A DNA stretch of 64,000 nucleotides from Gemmatimonadota bacterium. GTDB taxonomy: Bacteria > Gemmatimonadota > Gemmatimonadetes > Gemmatimonadales > GWC2-71-9. Below, piece by piece: positions 9,037 through 18,084 of this stretch. Every line of letters begins with the position of its first letter. Within the stretch, counting starts at the first letter, position 1. The stretch lies in contig VGVQ01000003.1 of the NCBI GenBank assembly GCA_016874005.1, positions 99,019 through 163,018 on the forward strand. The letters run 5' to 3'. A program made the translations under genes and the position numbers. Under the pieces are notes generated by a model. The model saw only the letters and a program-made list of their open reading frames with translations. It had not been told where the DNA came from and ran no database searches.

Positions 9037-10920
9037 TCAGCGGCTCACCGGTATACCCGCCTGAGCCTGAAGGGCGGCGTTCTGGGCGGCGGTCTTGTAG
9101 ATCTCGCCCCGGTTGTCGACCAGCTTTGCCGATTCGCGGAGCGCGGTCATGTAGGCCTGGACTCGGCTCCGTCGCGCCGCTTGAATCGCCTGCTGGCGGA
9201 TCGAGTTGAGGTTGGCGGCGAACTCGGTGGAATCGGCCGCCGTCCTGCTCAGTAACTCGAACAGGTACACTCCGCGATCGCTTTGGCCCAGAGCCTCGGG
9301 GTCCGGCTGAGCTTCGACGGGCCCGACCAATTTGCCGGCGGTCGCCCCGAACGCCGCGCCGATCAGGCTCGGCGAGCCTAACGGCGCCGACAGCCTGGCG
9401 AAGGGCCCCATTTCGCGGTACTCGAACCCCATCGAGGCGGCCGCCGCCTTGAGCGGGTTGCTGGCCGACACCTGTTTGACCAGGGTTTCCGCCAGTTGCC
9501 GAGCTTCGGCGACCTTCTTGTCGAACCGAATCCGGTTCTCCACCTCGGTCTTGATCGCGGCCAGGGGCGGAATGCCCTCCTCCTGCAAGCTGTCGAGCCG
9601 GAAGACGAAGAACGAGGTGGGCGCCTCGATCACCGTGCTGTGCTCTCCCTCCTCCGCCTGAAAGGCCCAGACGGCGGCATCCGGGACCACGCCACCTTCG
9701 GGCACCACGACCCGGCTGCCCTGCGCCACCGGGCCGGTGGCCTTGATCTCGAGGTTCAGGGCCTTGGCCGCGGTTTCGATGGCATCGGCTTCGAGCTTCT
9801 CGGCGGCAAGTGACTCGAGCGAGTCGGCGATGGCGTCGAGTTGGTCTCGGTGGTTGCCGGTCACCTCGATCGGCACGAGCAAATGTCTGGCTTTGAAGGT
9901 CTCGCCTCGCCGCGATTCGACCTTGATGAGGTGGTAGCCGAAGGGCGACAGGACCGGCTCTGAGACCGTATTCAGGGGCAGGGTCATTGCGGCGTCGGAG
10001 AAGGCCGGAACGAAGTCGGATCGCTTGGCCTCGCCAAGGTCGCCTCCTTTGGCCCCGCTGACGGTGTCCGACGATTCGCGCTGGGCAACCTCTTCGAATG
10101 GCGCGCCCTTGACGATCTCCTCGCGGAGCAGCCGAGCTCGCTCCAGCGCCGCAGCCGTATCCGACGCGTCCGGGGATCTCGGAATCGTGAGATAGCTCAG
10201 GAATGCCGTTCGCTTCCGCTTGAACTCGTCTCGGTGGGCCCGGTAGTACGCCTCCGCTTCCTTCTCGTCGACTGGGGTGGCGGGGTCGTTCACCGCGGTC
10301 GCGGGGTCGATCCGAACCATGCCGACCCTGACCTGCTCTCGTTCGTCGCGATAGCGCTCCCACAAGGTCGCGTCGGACAGGAAGACGTCCGCCACGACCG
10401 ATCGAAACAGCTTGGCCTGGAGGAGCTGGTCGCGGTATTGCGACTCGAGGGCTGGCACGAAGGCCTGGCCCTCGGCCGATCGAAGCCAGCGGTGGTACTT
10501 GTCGAGATCGAATTGACCGTTGGTCTGGAACTGGGCCAGCCCTTGGGCCTCGGGAGGCGGGACGTTGCGAATGGCTTCCGCCACCTCGTCGTCCGAGATT
10601 CGAAGCCCCAGTCGGCGGTATTCTTCCTGAAGCAGGTATTCCTGGACCACGTCGTCCCACACCTGGCTACGAATCTGGTCGATTTCGTCGAGCCCGACGT
10701 TCCGCCCCCCTTGTTGCTGCTGGGTAATCACGTTCTGAACCCGCTGGTCGAACACCCGTACGTCCACCTTCCGGCCGTTGATCTTGCCGACCGTGGTCCG
10801 GGTGAACACGCTGCCGGTTCCCGAACCGAGCCCGCTCAGGTCCCAGACCAGCCAGATCAAGAAGGTGATGGCCAAGACGGCGAGGACTGGTTTGGCCGCG
10901 CTACGAAATGCTTGCATCAT
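9037..10920 (-). CDS. ppiD: PpiD-like membrane-anchored peptidyl-prolyl isomerase
   Basis: 627 aa. One N-terminal membrane anchor (residues 10-30, PVLAVLAITFLIWLVWDL) would leave the rest in the periplasm. It is followed by a SurA-type N-terminal chaperone region and a parvulin domain around residues 225-345 (FEEVAQRESSDTVSGAKGGD; LNTVSEPVLSPFGYHLIKVE). A further C-terminal helical region follows. This is the PpiD layout, a foldase that helps proteins leaving the Sec channel. The start has two ATGs in a row (MMQ). It is a single gene, divergent from the TPR gene at 11082. Confidence 0.88.
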   Translation of the reverse strand: MMQAFRSAAKPVLAVLAITFLIWLVWDLSGLGSGTGSVFTRTTVGKINGRKVDVRVFDQRVQNVITQQQQGGRNVGLDEIDQIRSQVWDDVVQEYLLQEEYRRLGLRISDDEVAEAIRNVPPPEAQGLAQFQTNGQFDLDKYHRWLRSAEGQAFVPALESQYRDQLLQAKLFRSVVADVFLSDATLWERYRDEREQVRVGMVRIDPATAVNDPATPVDEKEAEAYYRAHRDEFKRKRTAFLSYLTIPRSPDASDTAAALERARLLREEIVKGAPFEEVAQRESSDTVSGAKGGDLGEAKRSDFVPAFSDAAMTLPLNTVSEPVLSPFGYHLIKVESRRGETFKARHLLVPIEVTGNHRDQLDAIADSLESLAAEKLEADAIETAAKALNLEIKATGPVAQGSRVVVPEGGVVPDAAVWAFQAEEGEHSTVIEAPTSFFVFRLDSLQEEGIPPLAAIKTEVENRIRFDKKVAEARQLAETLVKQVSASNPLKAAAASMGFEYREMGPFARLSAPLGSPSLIGAAFGATAGKLVGPVEAQPDPEALGQSDRGVYLFELLSRTAADSTEFAANLNSIRQQAIQAARRSRVQAYMTALRESAKLVDNRGEIYKTAAQNAALQAQAGIPVSR

Positions 10921-10947
10921 GGGGTGTTACGCTCCGCGAGCCGCGCG

Positions 10948-10975
10948 ATAAAGAGCCGGAAAAACTAACCGCCAA
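10948..10975 (-). promoter_or_regulatory. Putative promoter of the ppiD-like gene
   Basis: Read on the minus strand, TTGGCG, a 17-nt spacer and TTTATC lie about 30 nt before the ATG. The match is moderate. Confidence 0.35.
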
Positions 10976-11011
10976 TGCCGGTTCCCTCAAGGCGGCGAGG
11001 GGAGGACCCGA

Positions 11012-11040
11012 TTGACAGGGTTCCTCGATCGCCCTAATCT
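11012..11040 (+). promoter_or_regulatory. Strong sigma-70 type promoter for the TPR-aroQ-acc operon
   Basis: A perfect TTGACA, a 17-nt spacer and TAATCT lie 41 nt before the ATG at 11082. It is the best consensus match in the window and would drive the following run of genes, possibly as far as ftsK, because no clear terminator is seen before 20.3 kb. Confidence 0.75.
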
Positions 11041-11081
11041 TTCCTCAAACCCGACAACAACTTAGCGCAAAGGGCAGGGCC

Positions 11082-12689
11082 ATGGTGCCCTCGCGGGAAA
11101 TCGAGAAGTTGCAGCGGCGCTGGCAGGAGAATCCGCTCGGCCTCACCTTCGCGCCGCTCGCCGAGGCATACCGGAAGGAGGGCATGCTCTCCGACGCCCT
11201 CGACCTGCTCGAAATCGGCCTGGCGCAACACCCGGCCTACGTCCCGGCCCACATCGTCAAGGGTCGCTGCCTTCTCGACGCCAAAGCCGAAGCCGAAGCG
11301 GAACAGACCTTCCGGAAGGTCGTCGAACTAGACCCCGAGAACGTGATCGCTCTCCAGGGCCTCGCTGACATCAGCGAGCGGGCCGGCCGTTATCGCGAGG
11401 CGATGGCCCATCTGGAGCGGCTGCTCGCCTTCGACCGTTCCAACGATGAAGCAAGGGAACAGCTCGATCGTTTGGTCGCTCACCAGCACATTCCGATGAC
11501 CGGCGGGGTGGTGATCCCGGAAGACCCGATTCCGGTGGCCCCCCACTCGCCAGAGCCGGCGGCGTTGCCGGAGCCCGCTCGAGCGGCCGAGGAACCCTGG
11601 TCCGCGACTTCGCCTGCGGTCGCGGCGCCCGACACCGGGGAGCCGACCCTGGCCTCGGCCGATTCCCTCGGCCTTCCCGATCCGACCGACGCCGCCCCAC
11701 CGTCGGCCCAACCGAAGGACCCGCCACAAGACACCGAAATCCCGGTCGCGGCGATCGTGGAGCCGGAAACCGGCTCCCTCGAGATCGAGGTCTATCAACC
11801 GGTGGACTTGGTTGCTGCCGGTGTCTCGGAATTCCACGAGTTCAGGGCGGCCGATACCTTGGTCTCGCCCGCGGAAACGCCGACGCCGAACGAGGGAGCG
11901 TCGGCCGGCGAGCCAGAAGCGCCTCCGAGCGACCGCTCGGGGCCACCGCCCGCGGAGTCATCCGTCGGACCCGCGGTCGCCGAAGCGAACTCGGATTTGG
12001 ATGGACTACTCGCCGTCCCGGCCAACTCCTCCCCCGAAACAGGACCAGGGGACCGGCTGGCGCCAGTGGATCCGCCGCCTGGGGCGGAGGAGTCTGTCGC
12101 CGTGCCGCCGCCCGGCGAACCGGCGGGGACCCCGGCTGCCCTGGAGGCCGCCCCCGAGGAGCAAATCGCCAGCCTGACGACCGATGTCGTCGAGCCCGAG
12201 GTGGAACTCGAGCCGGAGCTGATCGTCACCGAGACCATGGCGGAGATCTTCCTTCGTCAGGGGCACCGGCAGTTGGCACTCGCGGTGTACTCCCAATTGG
12301 CGGAGCGGGAGCCTCGAAACGAGCGAATTGCCACCGCGGTCGCGGCCCTCCAGGAAGAGCTCCGGCCGGCGCCATCCGGGCTTCCCGCTTTCGCAGCCGT
12401 GCTGACCGGCGGGCAATCCGTTCGGGGCTTTTTCGAGCAGCTGCTCGCCGCCCGAAGACCGGCCTCCCAACCTGCCGGTGACCTGTCCCTCGGGGCGATT
12501 TTCGGCGACGAGGCGCCGGCGGCCGGCTCGCTTCCCACGCCGCCGGCGGCCGATCCGAGCTACGACGAGTTCTTCGCCGACGCCACCGTGGCCGATCCCA
12601 GTCCTGCCCCGGGACCGGCCGACCCGGCCGAGGCGGCTTCCGAGGACCTGGAGCAGTTCACCGATTGGCTCAAGGGCCTCCGGCGATAG
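11082..12689 (+). CDS. TPR protein with long Pro/Ala/Glu-rich linker
   Basis: 535 aa. Residues 1-140 hold TPR units (FAPLAEAYRKEGMLSDALDL; LADISERAGRYREAMAHLER). Residues 150-375 are a low-complexity, acidic Pro/Ala-rich linker. A last TPR-like unit follows (MAEIFLRQGHRQLALAVYSQ, near residue 390), then a short C-terminal tail (LEQFTDWLKGLRR). No signal peptide is seen. It is the first gene of the run and its stop is one base before aroQ. Its function is unknown; repeat and linker layout suggest a scaffold or regulatory role. Confidence 0.75.
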   Translation: MVPSREIEKLQRRWQENPLGLTFAPLAEAYRKEGMLSDALDLLEIGLAQHPAYVPAHIVKGRCLLDAKAEAEAEQTFRKVVELDPENVIALQGLADISERAGRYREAMAHLERLLAFDRSNDEAREQLDRLVAHQHIPMTGGVVIPEDPIPVAPHSPEPAALPEPARAAEEPWSATSPAVAAPDTGEPTLASADSLGLPDPTDAAPPSAQPKDPPQDTEIPVAAIVEPETGSLEIEVYQPVDLVAAGVSEFHEFRAADTLVSPAETPTPNEGASAGEPEAPPSDRSGPPPAESSVGPAVAEANSDLDGLLAVPANSSPETGPGDRLAPVDPPPGAEESVAVPPPGEPAGTPAALEAAPEEQIASLTTDVVEPEVELEPELIVTETMAEIFLRQGHRQLALAVYSQLAEREPRNERIATAVAALQEELRPAPSGLPAFAAVLTGGQSVRGFFEQLLAARRPASQPAGDLSLGAIFGDEAPAAGSLPTPPAADPSYDEFFADATVADPSPAPGPADPAEAASEDLEQFTDWLKGLRR

Positions 12690-12690
12690 C

Positions 12691-13128
12691 ATGCGGGTCG
12701 GTGTCATCAACGGACCCAACCTGAACCTGCTTGGCACCCGCGAGCCTTCGCTTTACGGTGGCGTGACGCTCGATCAGGTCGAGACCCTGGTTCGAGCCGA
12801 GGGCCGGTCACTCGGCGTCGACATCGAGTGGGCTCAGTCGAACGTCGAGGGCGAACTGGTCAACGCCATCCAACGACTCGGCCAGTCCTGCGAGGGCCTG
12901 ATTCTGAACGCTGGTGCTTATACCCACACCAGCCTGGCGATCCGCGACGCGGTGGCCGCCGTCGCGGTGCCGACCGTCGAGGTTCACCTCAGCAACATCT
13001 TCGGTCGCGAGGCGGCCCGGCGCCAGACGGTGCTCGCCGATGCCGTGATCGGGGTCATCGCCGGATTCGGCTCGACCAGCTACCTGCTCGGACTTCGAGC
13101 GCTGTACTCTCGCTTGGCCCGTGCCTAG
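12691..13128 (+). CDS. aroQ: 3-Dehydroquinate dehydratase, type II
   Basis: 145 aa, the standard size of the dodecameric type II enzyme that turns 3-dehydroquinate into 3-dehydroshikimate (shikimate pathway). Motifs: GPNLNLLGTREPSLYG at the N-terminus with the catalytic Tyr, LILNAGAYTHTSLAIRDA in the middle, and EVHLSNIFGRE with the catalytic His region. The track ORF starts at 12478, but the ATG at 12691, one base after the previous stop, gives the conserved N-terminus. It overlaps the next gene by 8 bases. Confidence 0.96.
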   Translation: MRVGVINGPNLNLLGTREPSLYGGVTLDQVETLVRAEGRSLGVDIEWAQSNVEGELVNAIQRLGQSCEGLILNAGAYTHTSLAIRDAVAAVAVPTVEVHLSNIFGREAARRQTVLADAVIGVIAGFGSTSYLLGLRALYSRLARA

Positions 13129-14206
13129 CCCGTATCTGGAGCGGCAAGCGAGGTTGCGGGCCCGCCTCGGCAGTGAGCCAGCCCAGGCGGTCGTGGTCTC
13201 CGGCCCCGCCAACATCCGGTACCTGACCGGGTTCACTGGATCCTCCGGGCAGCTGCTCCTCACCCCGAGCGCCACGGTCCTGGTGACGGACTTCCGTTAC
13301 GCGGCGCAGGCAGCGGCCGAGCTGGCGGGGGTGGCCGAGATTCGGGTCGAGCGGACCAACCTCTGGGTCGGGATTCGAGCGGCGGTTGCGGACCTCGGCT
13401 TGACCCGGGTCGCCTTCGACAAGGAGCGACTCAGCGTCGCCGACCGCGAGCAGCTAGAGCAGGGGGCCCCGACCGATTGGGTCGCCGCCAAGGGCGCGGT
13501 CGGGGAGCTTCGGATCGTCAAAGACCCCGGCGAGGTTTCCGCGATCCGGGCGGCCGCGCAGGTAGCGGCGGAAGCCCTGAAGGCCAGCCTGGTTGCGATC
13601 CGCCCTGGTGCAACCGAGATCGACGTGGCGGCCAAACTCGAGTTCGAGCTCCGTAGACTCGGAAGTCAATGGCATCCATTCCAGCCAATCGTTGCCGCCG
13701 GTGCTCGGAGCGCCTTGCCCCACGCCAGGCCCACCGATCGACCGATCGCGGCCGGTGATTTCCTGCTGGTGGATTTCGGCGCATCCGTCGCCGGATACTG
13801 CTCTGACATCACCAGGACATTCGTTGTTGGCGCCAAAGCGACCGGACGCCAGCGGCAGGTGTACCAGGTTGTCCGGCAAGCGCAGGCCCGGGCCATCGGA
13901 CAGATCCGAGCCGGCATGACGGGCAAAGCGGCCGACAGCGTGGCACGCGAGGCGATCGCCCGCGAGGGTCTCGGCGAGGGTTTCGGGCATTCGCTGGGTC
14001 ACGGCATCGGCCTCGAAGTGCATGAGGCGCCGAGACTTTCGCAGCTCAATCCGGGGCCGCTGGCGGCCGGGGCGGTGGTCACGATTGAGCCGGGAGTCTA
14101 TCTTGAAGGGTGGGGGGGCGTCCGGATCGAAGACGATGTCTTGGTCCTCGAGGCCGGCGCCGAGTTGCTGTCCGACGGTCAAACCGACCTGATAGAACTG
14201 ACCTGA
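13121..14206 (+). CDS. M24 family Xaa-Pro aminopeptidase
   Basis: 361 aa, GTG start overlapping the aroQ stop (GTGCCTAG). It has an N-terminal creatinase-like domain (residues 1-125) and a C-terminal pita-bread metallopeptidase domain. The five metal ligands are visible: Asp in LLVDFGAS, Asp in CSDITRTF, His in FGHSLGHGIG, Glu in TIEPGVY and Glu in GVRIEDD. The enzyme removes an N-terminal residue before proline, or cleaves X-Pro dipeptides (PepP/PepQ). The order aroQ-pepP-accB-accC resembles the known Firmicutes cluster, but efp, often found between pepP and accB, is absent here. Confidence 0.92.
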   Translation: MPSPYLERQARLRARLGSEPAQAVVVSGPANIRYLTGFTGSSGQLLLTPSATVLVTDFRYAAQAAAELAGVAEIRVERTNLWVGIRAAVADLGLTRVAFDKERLSVADREQLEQGAPTDWVAAKGAVGELRIVKDPGEVSAIRAAAQVAAEALKASLVAIRPGATEIDVAAKLEFELRRLGSQWHPFQPIVAAGARSALPHARPTDRPIAAGDFLLVDFGASVAGYCSDITRTFVVGAKATGRQRQVYQVVRQAQARAIGQIRAGMTGKAADSVAREAIAREGLGEGFGHSLGHGIGLEVHEAPRLSQLNPGPLAAGAVVTIEPGVYLEGWGGVRIEDDVLVLEAGAELLSDGQTDLIELT

Positions 14207-14233
14207 AACCCGTCTCTTAGGCGAACCACGGCT

Positions 14234-14779
14234 ATGAGTCCGGAAGAGATCAAAGCACTGGCGCAGCTTCTCCAGAAGGTCCCGAGCGTCAAGGCGGTCG
14301 GGGTCGAGGATGTCCGCCGGCTGGCCGAACTGTTGCGCGACACCCCCGAGGTCGGGAGCATCGAGGTCCAGGGGTGGTTCGGCACCGGGGTGGTATTGAC
14401 TCGGACCGGGATGTCACCGGCTGGGACGTTCGGGATGCCGTTGCCTCCGATGATCGTCTCGCCCCCAGGCCCCCCAGCGGCGGCCCCGACGCCTCCAGCC
14501 ACCCCGTCGGCGGAGCAGGCGAAACCGGCCGTCTCCCTCAAAGAGATCAAGTCCCCGATGGTTGGCACGTTCTACGCAGCGCCAGAACCCGGGGCCGAAG
14601 CTTACGTCAAGGTCGGTGCCCGAGTCTCGCCGGGGCGGACGGTCTGCATCATCGAGGCGATGAAGATCATGAATGAAATCGAGGCTGAGTTCGGCGGCGT
14701 CATCCGCGAGGTGTGCGTCGAGGATTCCCAGCCGGTCGAGTTCGGCCAAGTCCTTTTCCGGGTGGATCCCAATGGGTGA
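14234..14779 (+). CDS. accB: Biotin carboxyl carrier protein of acetyl-CoA carboxylase
   Basis: 181 aa. The N-terminal helical part is followed by an Ala/Pro-rich flexible linker (residues 75-100) and a C-terminal biotinyl domain (residues 105-181) with the biotin-accepting lysine in [12 protein letters not shown] carries carboxybiotin between AccC and the carboxyltransferase in the first step of fatty acid synthesis. It overlaps the next gene, pilT, by 8 bases, and accC follows pilT, so the two acc genes are split by a motility gene. Confidence 0.95.
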   Translation: MSPEEIKALAQLLQKVPSVKAVGVEDVRRLAELLRDTPEVGSIEVQGWFGTGVVLTRTGMSPAGTFGMPLPPMIVSPPGPPAAAPTPPATPSAEQAKPAVSLKEIKSPMVGTFYAAPEPGAEAYVKVGARVSPGRTVCIIEAMKIMNEIEAEFGGVIREVCVEDSQPVEFGQVLFRVDPNG

Positions 14780-15966
14780 GCCGAGCGGCGCCGAAGGGAT
14801 CACCGGTCCCGCGCCATTCAATTTCAAGCAGGCCATCTCGCAAATGGTGCAGCGGCAGGCCTCCGACTTGTTGCTCAAGGTGGGGCGCCCGCCCACGGTA
14901 CGGGTCAACGGCGATCTCCAGGCGCTGCCGATGCAGCCGATTCGTCCCGAAGAACTCAAGCACCTCGCCGAGCAGATCATGACGCCGCGCCAGGTCAAGG
15001 AGTTCGCCGAAAAGAAAGAGGCGGACTTCGCGATCGGCGTTCCCGGGGTCGGGCGGTTCCGGACCAACATCTATCAGCAGCGGGGGACGCTCGCCTTCGC
15101 GTTCCGGGCCATCCCCTACGAAGTCCGAACGCTCCGGGAACTCTTCCTGCCCGAGGTGCTCGAGCAGATCGCCCTGAAGCCGCGGGGCTTGGTGTTGGTT
15201 ACCGGGATCACCGGATCTGGCAAGTCGACCTGTCTCGCGGCCCTGATTCATCACATCAATCGGCATCGGCGGGTCAACGTCATCACGGTCGAAGACCCGA
15301 TCGAGTTCCTCCACCGCGATCAGATGTCGAACATCTCTCAGCGTGAGGTGGGTTCGGACACCCTCTCGTTCGGGAGCGCGCTCCGTCATGTGCTGCGGCA
15401 AGATCCGGACGTCATTCTGATCGGCGAAATCCGCGACCAGGAGACCTTAGACACCGCCTTGAAGGCGGCCGACACGGGCCACTTGGTCTTTTCGACCTTG
15501 CACACCACCGACGCCACCCAATCGATCAGCCGAATTCTCTCGATTCTATCCACCCCACGAGCAGCAAGCGATTCGGTCGCTCCTTTCAACGGCGTTGGCC
15601 GCGATCGTCTGTCTCCGATTGGTGCCTCGAGCCGACGGTCGAGGGCGGGTGGCGGCCGCCGAGGTGCTGATCAACTCCGCGGCGGTGGCCGACAACATCC
15701 GAAGCCTGGAGAAATCCCTGAATATTCCGGACTTGATCTCGGAGGGCTCGATCAGCTACGGAATGCAGTCGTTCGACCAGTCGCTGATGCAGTGGTACAA
15801 GAAGGGCGTCATCAGCTACGAAAGTGCCCTGTTCTACGCCAGCAACCCGAGCGAGTTCGCGCTCCGAGCGGCCGGCGTCACCGCCGCTTCCGACCGGACC
15901 TTCGCGGAAATCCCTGGCGTTGCGACGGCCCCGGTCGACCTGACTCGCGACGTGTCGCCTACCTGA
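14772..15966 (+). pseudogene. pilT: Type IV pilus retraction ATPase PilT, interrupted by a one-base frameshift
   Basis: The ATG at 14772 (MGEPSGAEG) overlaps the accB stop. The frame reads a normal PilT: N-terminal PAS-like part, Walker A (GITGSGKST), Asp box (VITVEDPIEF), Walker B (DVILIGEIRD) and His box (HLVFSTLHTTDA). After ATQSISRILS, at about 15540-15547, similarity jumps to the +1 frame, which continues FYPPHEQQAIRSLLSTALAA with the AIR box and the usual C-terminus (VPRADGRGRVAAAEVLINSA) to the stop at 15964-15966. Removing one base in TCGATTCTAT restores the ORF. It is either a true inactivating indel or a sequencing error. As written the product would lack the AIR box and C-terminus. 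Confidence 0.88.
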
Positions 15967-15985
15967 CCTAGCGGGTCCAGCGAAC

Positions 15986-17344
15986 ATGTTCACCAAGGTA
16001 CTCGTTGCGAATCGGGGCGAGATCGCGTTGCGGGTCATTCGGGCCTGCCGCGAGCTTGGCGTGCATACCGTGGCGGTGTACAGTGAGGCCGACCGGGAGT
16101 CGCTCCACGTCCGGTTCGCCGATGACGACGTCTGCATCGGCCCGGCGGCCAGCCGGAGCTCGTATCTCAACATTCCCCGCTTGATCGCGGCGGCGGAGAT
16201 CACCGGGGCCGACGCGATTCATCCAGGATACGGATTCCTGGCCGAGAACGCCGAGTTCGCCGAGATCTGCAAGGCGTCGAACATCACTTTCATCGGGCCC
16301 ACCCCTGAACAGATCCGCCAGATGGGGGACAAGGCTTCGGCCCGCCGCCTGGCCAAGGAAGCCGCGGTTCCCACGGTACCGGGTTCGGAGGGAATCCTCG
16401 AGGATCCCGAGGCCGCGGCTGAGGTCGCCGAGGCAATCGGATTCCCGGTCATCATCAAGGCGACGGCTGGTGGCGGCGGCAAGGGAATGCGGATCGCCCA
16501 CGACGCCGACCAATTCGCCCAGTTGTTCAGTTTGGCACAGAACGAAGCGCTCTCGGCGTTCGGCAACGGCGATGTGTATGTGGAGAAATACCTCGCTCAG
16601 CCGCGCCACGTCGAGATCCAGGTGATCGGCGATCAACACGGAACCGTGATCCACCTCGGGGAACGTGACTGCTCGGTCCAGCGGCGCCACCAGAAGCTGA
16701 TCGAGGAAAGCCCCAGCCCGGCCCTGACCCCGGAGCTGCGGGAGCGGATGGGCGCGGCGGCCGTATCGCTCGCGGCCGCGATCGGGTACGTGGGGGCCGG
16801 CACCATCGAGTTCCTCCTCGACAGCGACGGCCAATTCTACTTCATGGAGATGAACACCAGGATTCAGGTCGAACACCCCGTCACCGAGATGGTCACCGGG
16901 TTCGATCTGGTCAAGGAACAGATCCTGGTGGCCGCGGGTGAGCGGCTGAGTTTTCCGGGCACCCTCAACGGCCTGCGGGGTCATGCCATCGAGTGTCGGG
17001 TCAACGCCGAGGATCCCTACCGCAACTTCCAGCCGTCGCCGGGTCTGATCACGGCGTACCACCCCCCTGGCGGCCCCGGCGTTCGGGTCGACACCCACGT
17101 GTACGCCGGATATCGAGTCCCACCGCACTACGATTCGCTCCTCGCCAAGGTCATCGTCCACGGCCGCAACCGAGACGAGGCATTGCGGCGGATGGGCCAG
17201 GCGCTCGACAGTTTCATCCTCGAAGGGGTCACCACCACGATCCCGTTCTTGGCCCGGGTCATCCGTCATCCCGAATTCGCGGCCGGTCGCGTCGATACCA
17301 AGTTCCTCGAGCGCCAAAGCCAACTGCTGCGTCCGGAAACATGA
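15986..17344 (+). CDS. accC: Biotin carboxylase subunit of acetyl-CoA carboxylase
   Basis: 452 aa, the usual length. It uses ATP and bicarbonate to carboxylate biotin on AccB. N-terminal [23 protein letters not shown]-grasp glycine loop ([16 protein letters not shown]), metal and catalytic region ([15 protein letters not shown]) and the C-terminal [16 protein letters not shown] are all present. The gene is 19 nt after the pilT stop and overlaps comB by four bases (ATGA). Confidence 0.97.
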   Translation: MFTKVLVANRGEIALRVIRACRELGVHTVAVYSEADRESLHVRFADDDVCIGPAASRSSYLNIPRLIAAAEITGADAIHPGYGFLAENAEFAEICKASNITFIGPTPEQIRQMGDKASARRLAKEAAVPTVPGSEGILEDPEAAAEVAEAIGFPVIIKATAGGGGKGMRIAHDADQFAQLFSLAQNEALSAFGNGDVYVEKYLAQPRHVEIQVIGDQHGTVIHLGERDCSVQRRHQKLIEESPSPALTPELRERMGAAAVSLAAAIGYVGAGTIEFLLDSDGQFYFMEMNTRIQVEHPVTEMVTGFDLVKEQILVAAGERLSFPGTLNGLRGHAIECRVNAEDPYRNFQPSPGLITAYHPPGGPGVRVDTHVYAGYRVPPHYDSLLAKVIVHGRNRDEALRRMGQALDSFILEGVTTTIPFLARVIRHPEFAAGRVDTKFLERQSQLLRPET

Positions 17345-18084
17345 CCATCGACGTCGCCTTCACCCCCGCAGGCCTCGGCAAGGACGAGGTCGCGGGTCGG
17401 GCAGTATTCGTGATCGACATCCTCCGGGCGACCACGGTCGTCTGCGCCGCGCTCCACCACGGAGCGAAGGGCGTCATCCCGGTCGGGTCCGTCGAAGACG
17501 CCATCAAGATGGCCCAGGTTCTCGGGCCTGCTCAGGTCGTGCTCGCTGGCGAGCGGCAGGGACTACCGATCGCGGGGTTCGGTCTCGGGAATAGTCCGTT
17601 GGAGATGGTCCCGCCCGCCGTCGACGGAAAGACCATCGTGATGACCACGACCAATGGGACCGGCGCCCTCCTGGCGACCTCGGGCGCCGCGGCCGTCTAC
17701 CTCGCGGCGGCCGTCAATCTGACGGTAGCCGGGGCGCAGCTGCGTCAGGCGGTTGCGGCCGGCCTGCCGGTGGTCATCGTCTGCGCCGGTCGAGAGGGTC
17801 GGTTTGGAATCGACGATGCCTACGCGGCCGGCCGGCTCGCCCTGGAGGGCTTGGGCGACCCACGGCGGGTCCCCGGGGATCTTCCGGACGCCACGGTCGC
17901 GGCGATCGACCTGGCCCGGCGGTACGGCTCGAGCTGGCGACGACCGTTGCGGCAGTCGGCCGCCGGCCGCCATCTCAAGGCGCTCGGGATGGCGGGGGAC
18001 GTCGACCGTTCGGCGGAACAGGATCGTTACCCGGTACTACCCCAGTTCGTCGACCGCCGCGTCGTGGCGGCACCGGTGCCGTGA
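17341..18084 (+). CDS. comB: 2-phosphosulfolactate phosphatase family protein (ComB)
   Basis: 247 aa from the ATG at 17341 (ATGA overlap with accC); the track ORF start at 16993 is out of frame inside accC. Family motifs: [38 protein letters not shown] and [10 protein letters not shown]. ComB removes phosphate from 2-phosphosulfolactate in coenzyme M synthesis in methanogens. Bacterial homologues are widespread and their substrate is often untested, so the activity here is inferred from the family. It overlaps ftsK (GTGA). Confidence 0.88.
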   Translation: MTIDVAFTPAGLGKDEVAGRAVFVIDILRATTVVCAALHHGAKGVIPVGSVEDAIKMAQVLGPAQVVLAGERQGLPIAGFGLGNSPLEMVPPAVDGKTIVMTTTNGTGALLATSGAAAVYLAAAVNLTVAGAQLRQAVAAGLPVVIVCAGREGRFGIDDAYAAGRLALEGLGDPRRVPGDLPDATVAAIDLARRYGSSWRRPLRQSAAGRHLKALGMAGDVDRSAEQDRYPVLPQFVDRRVVAAPVP

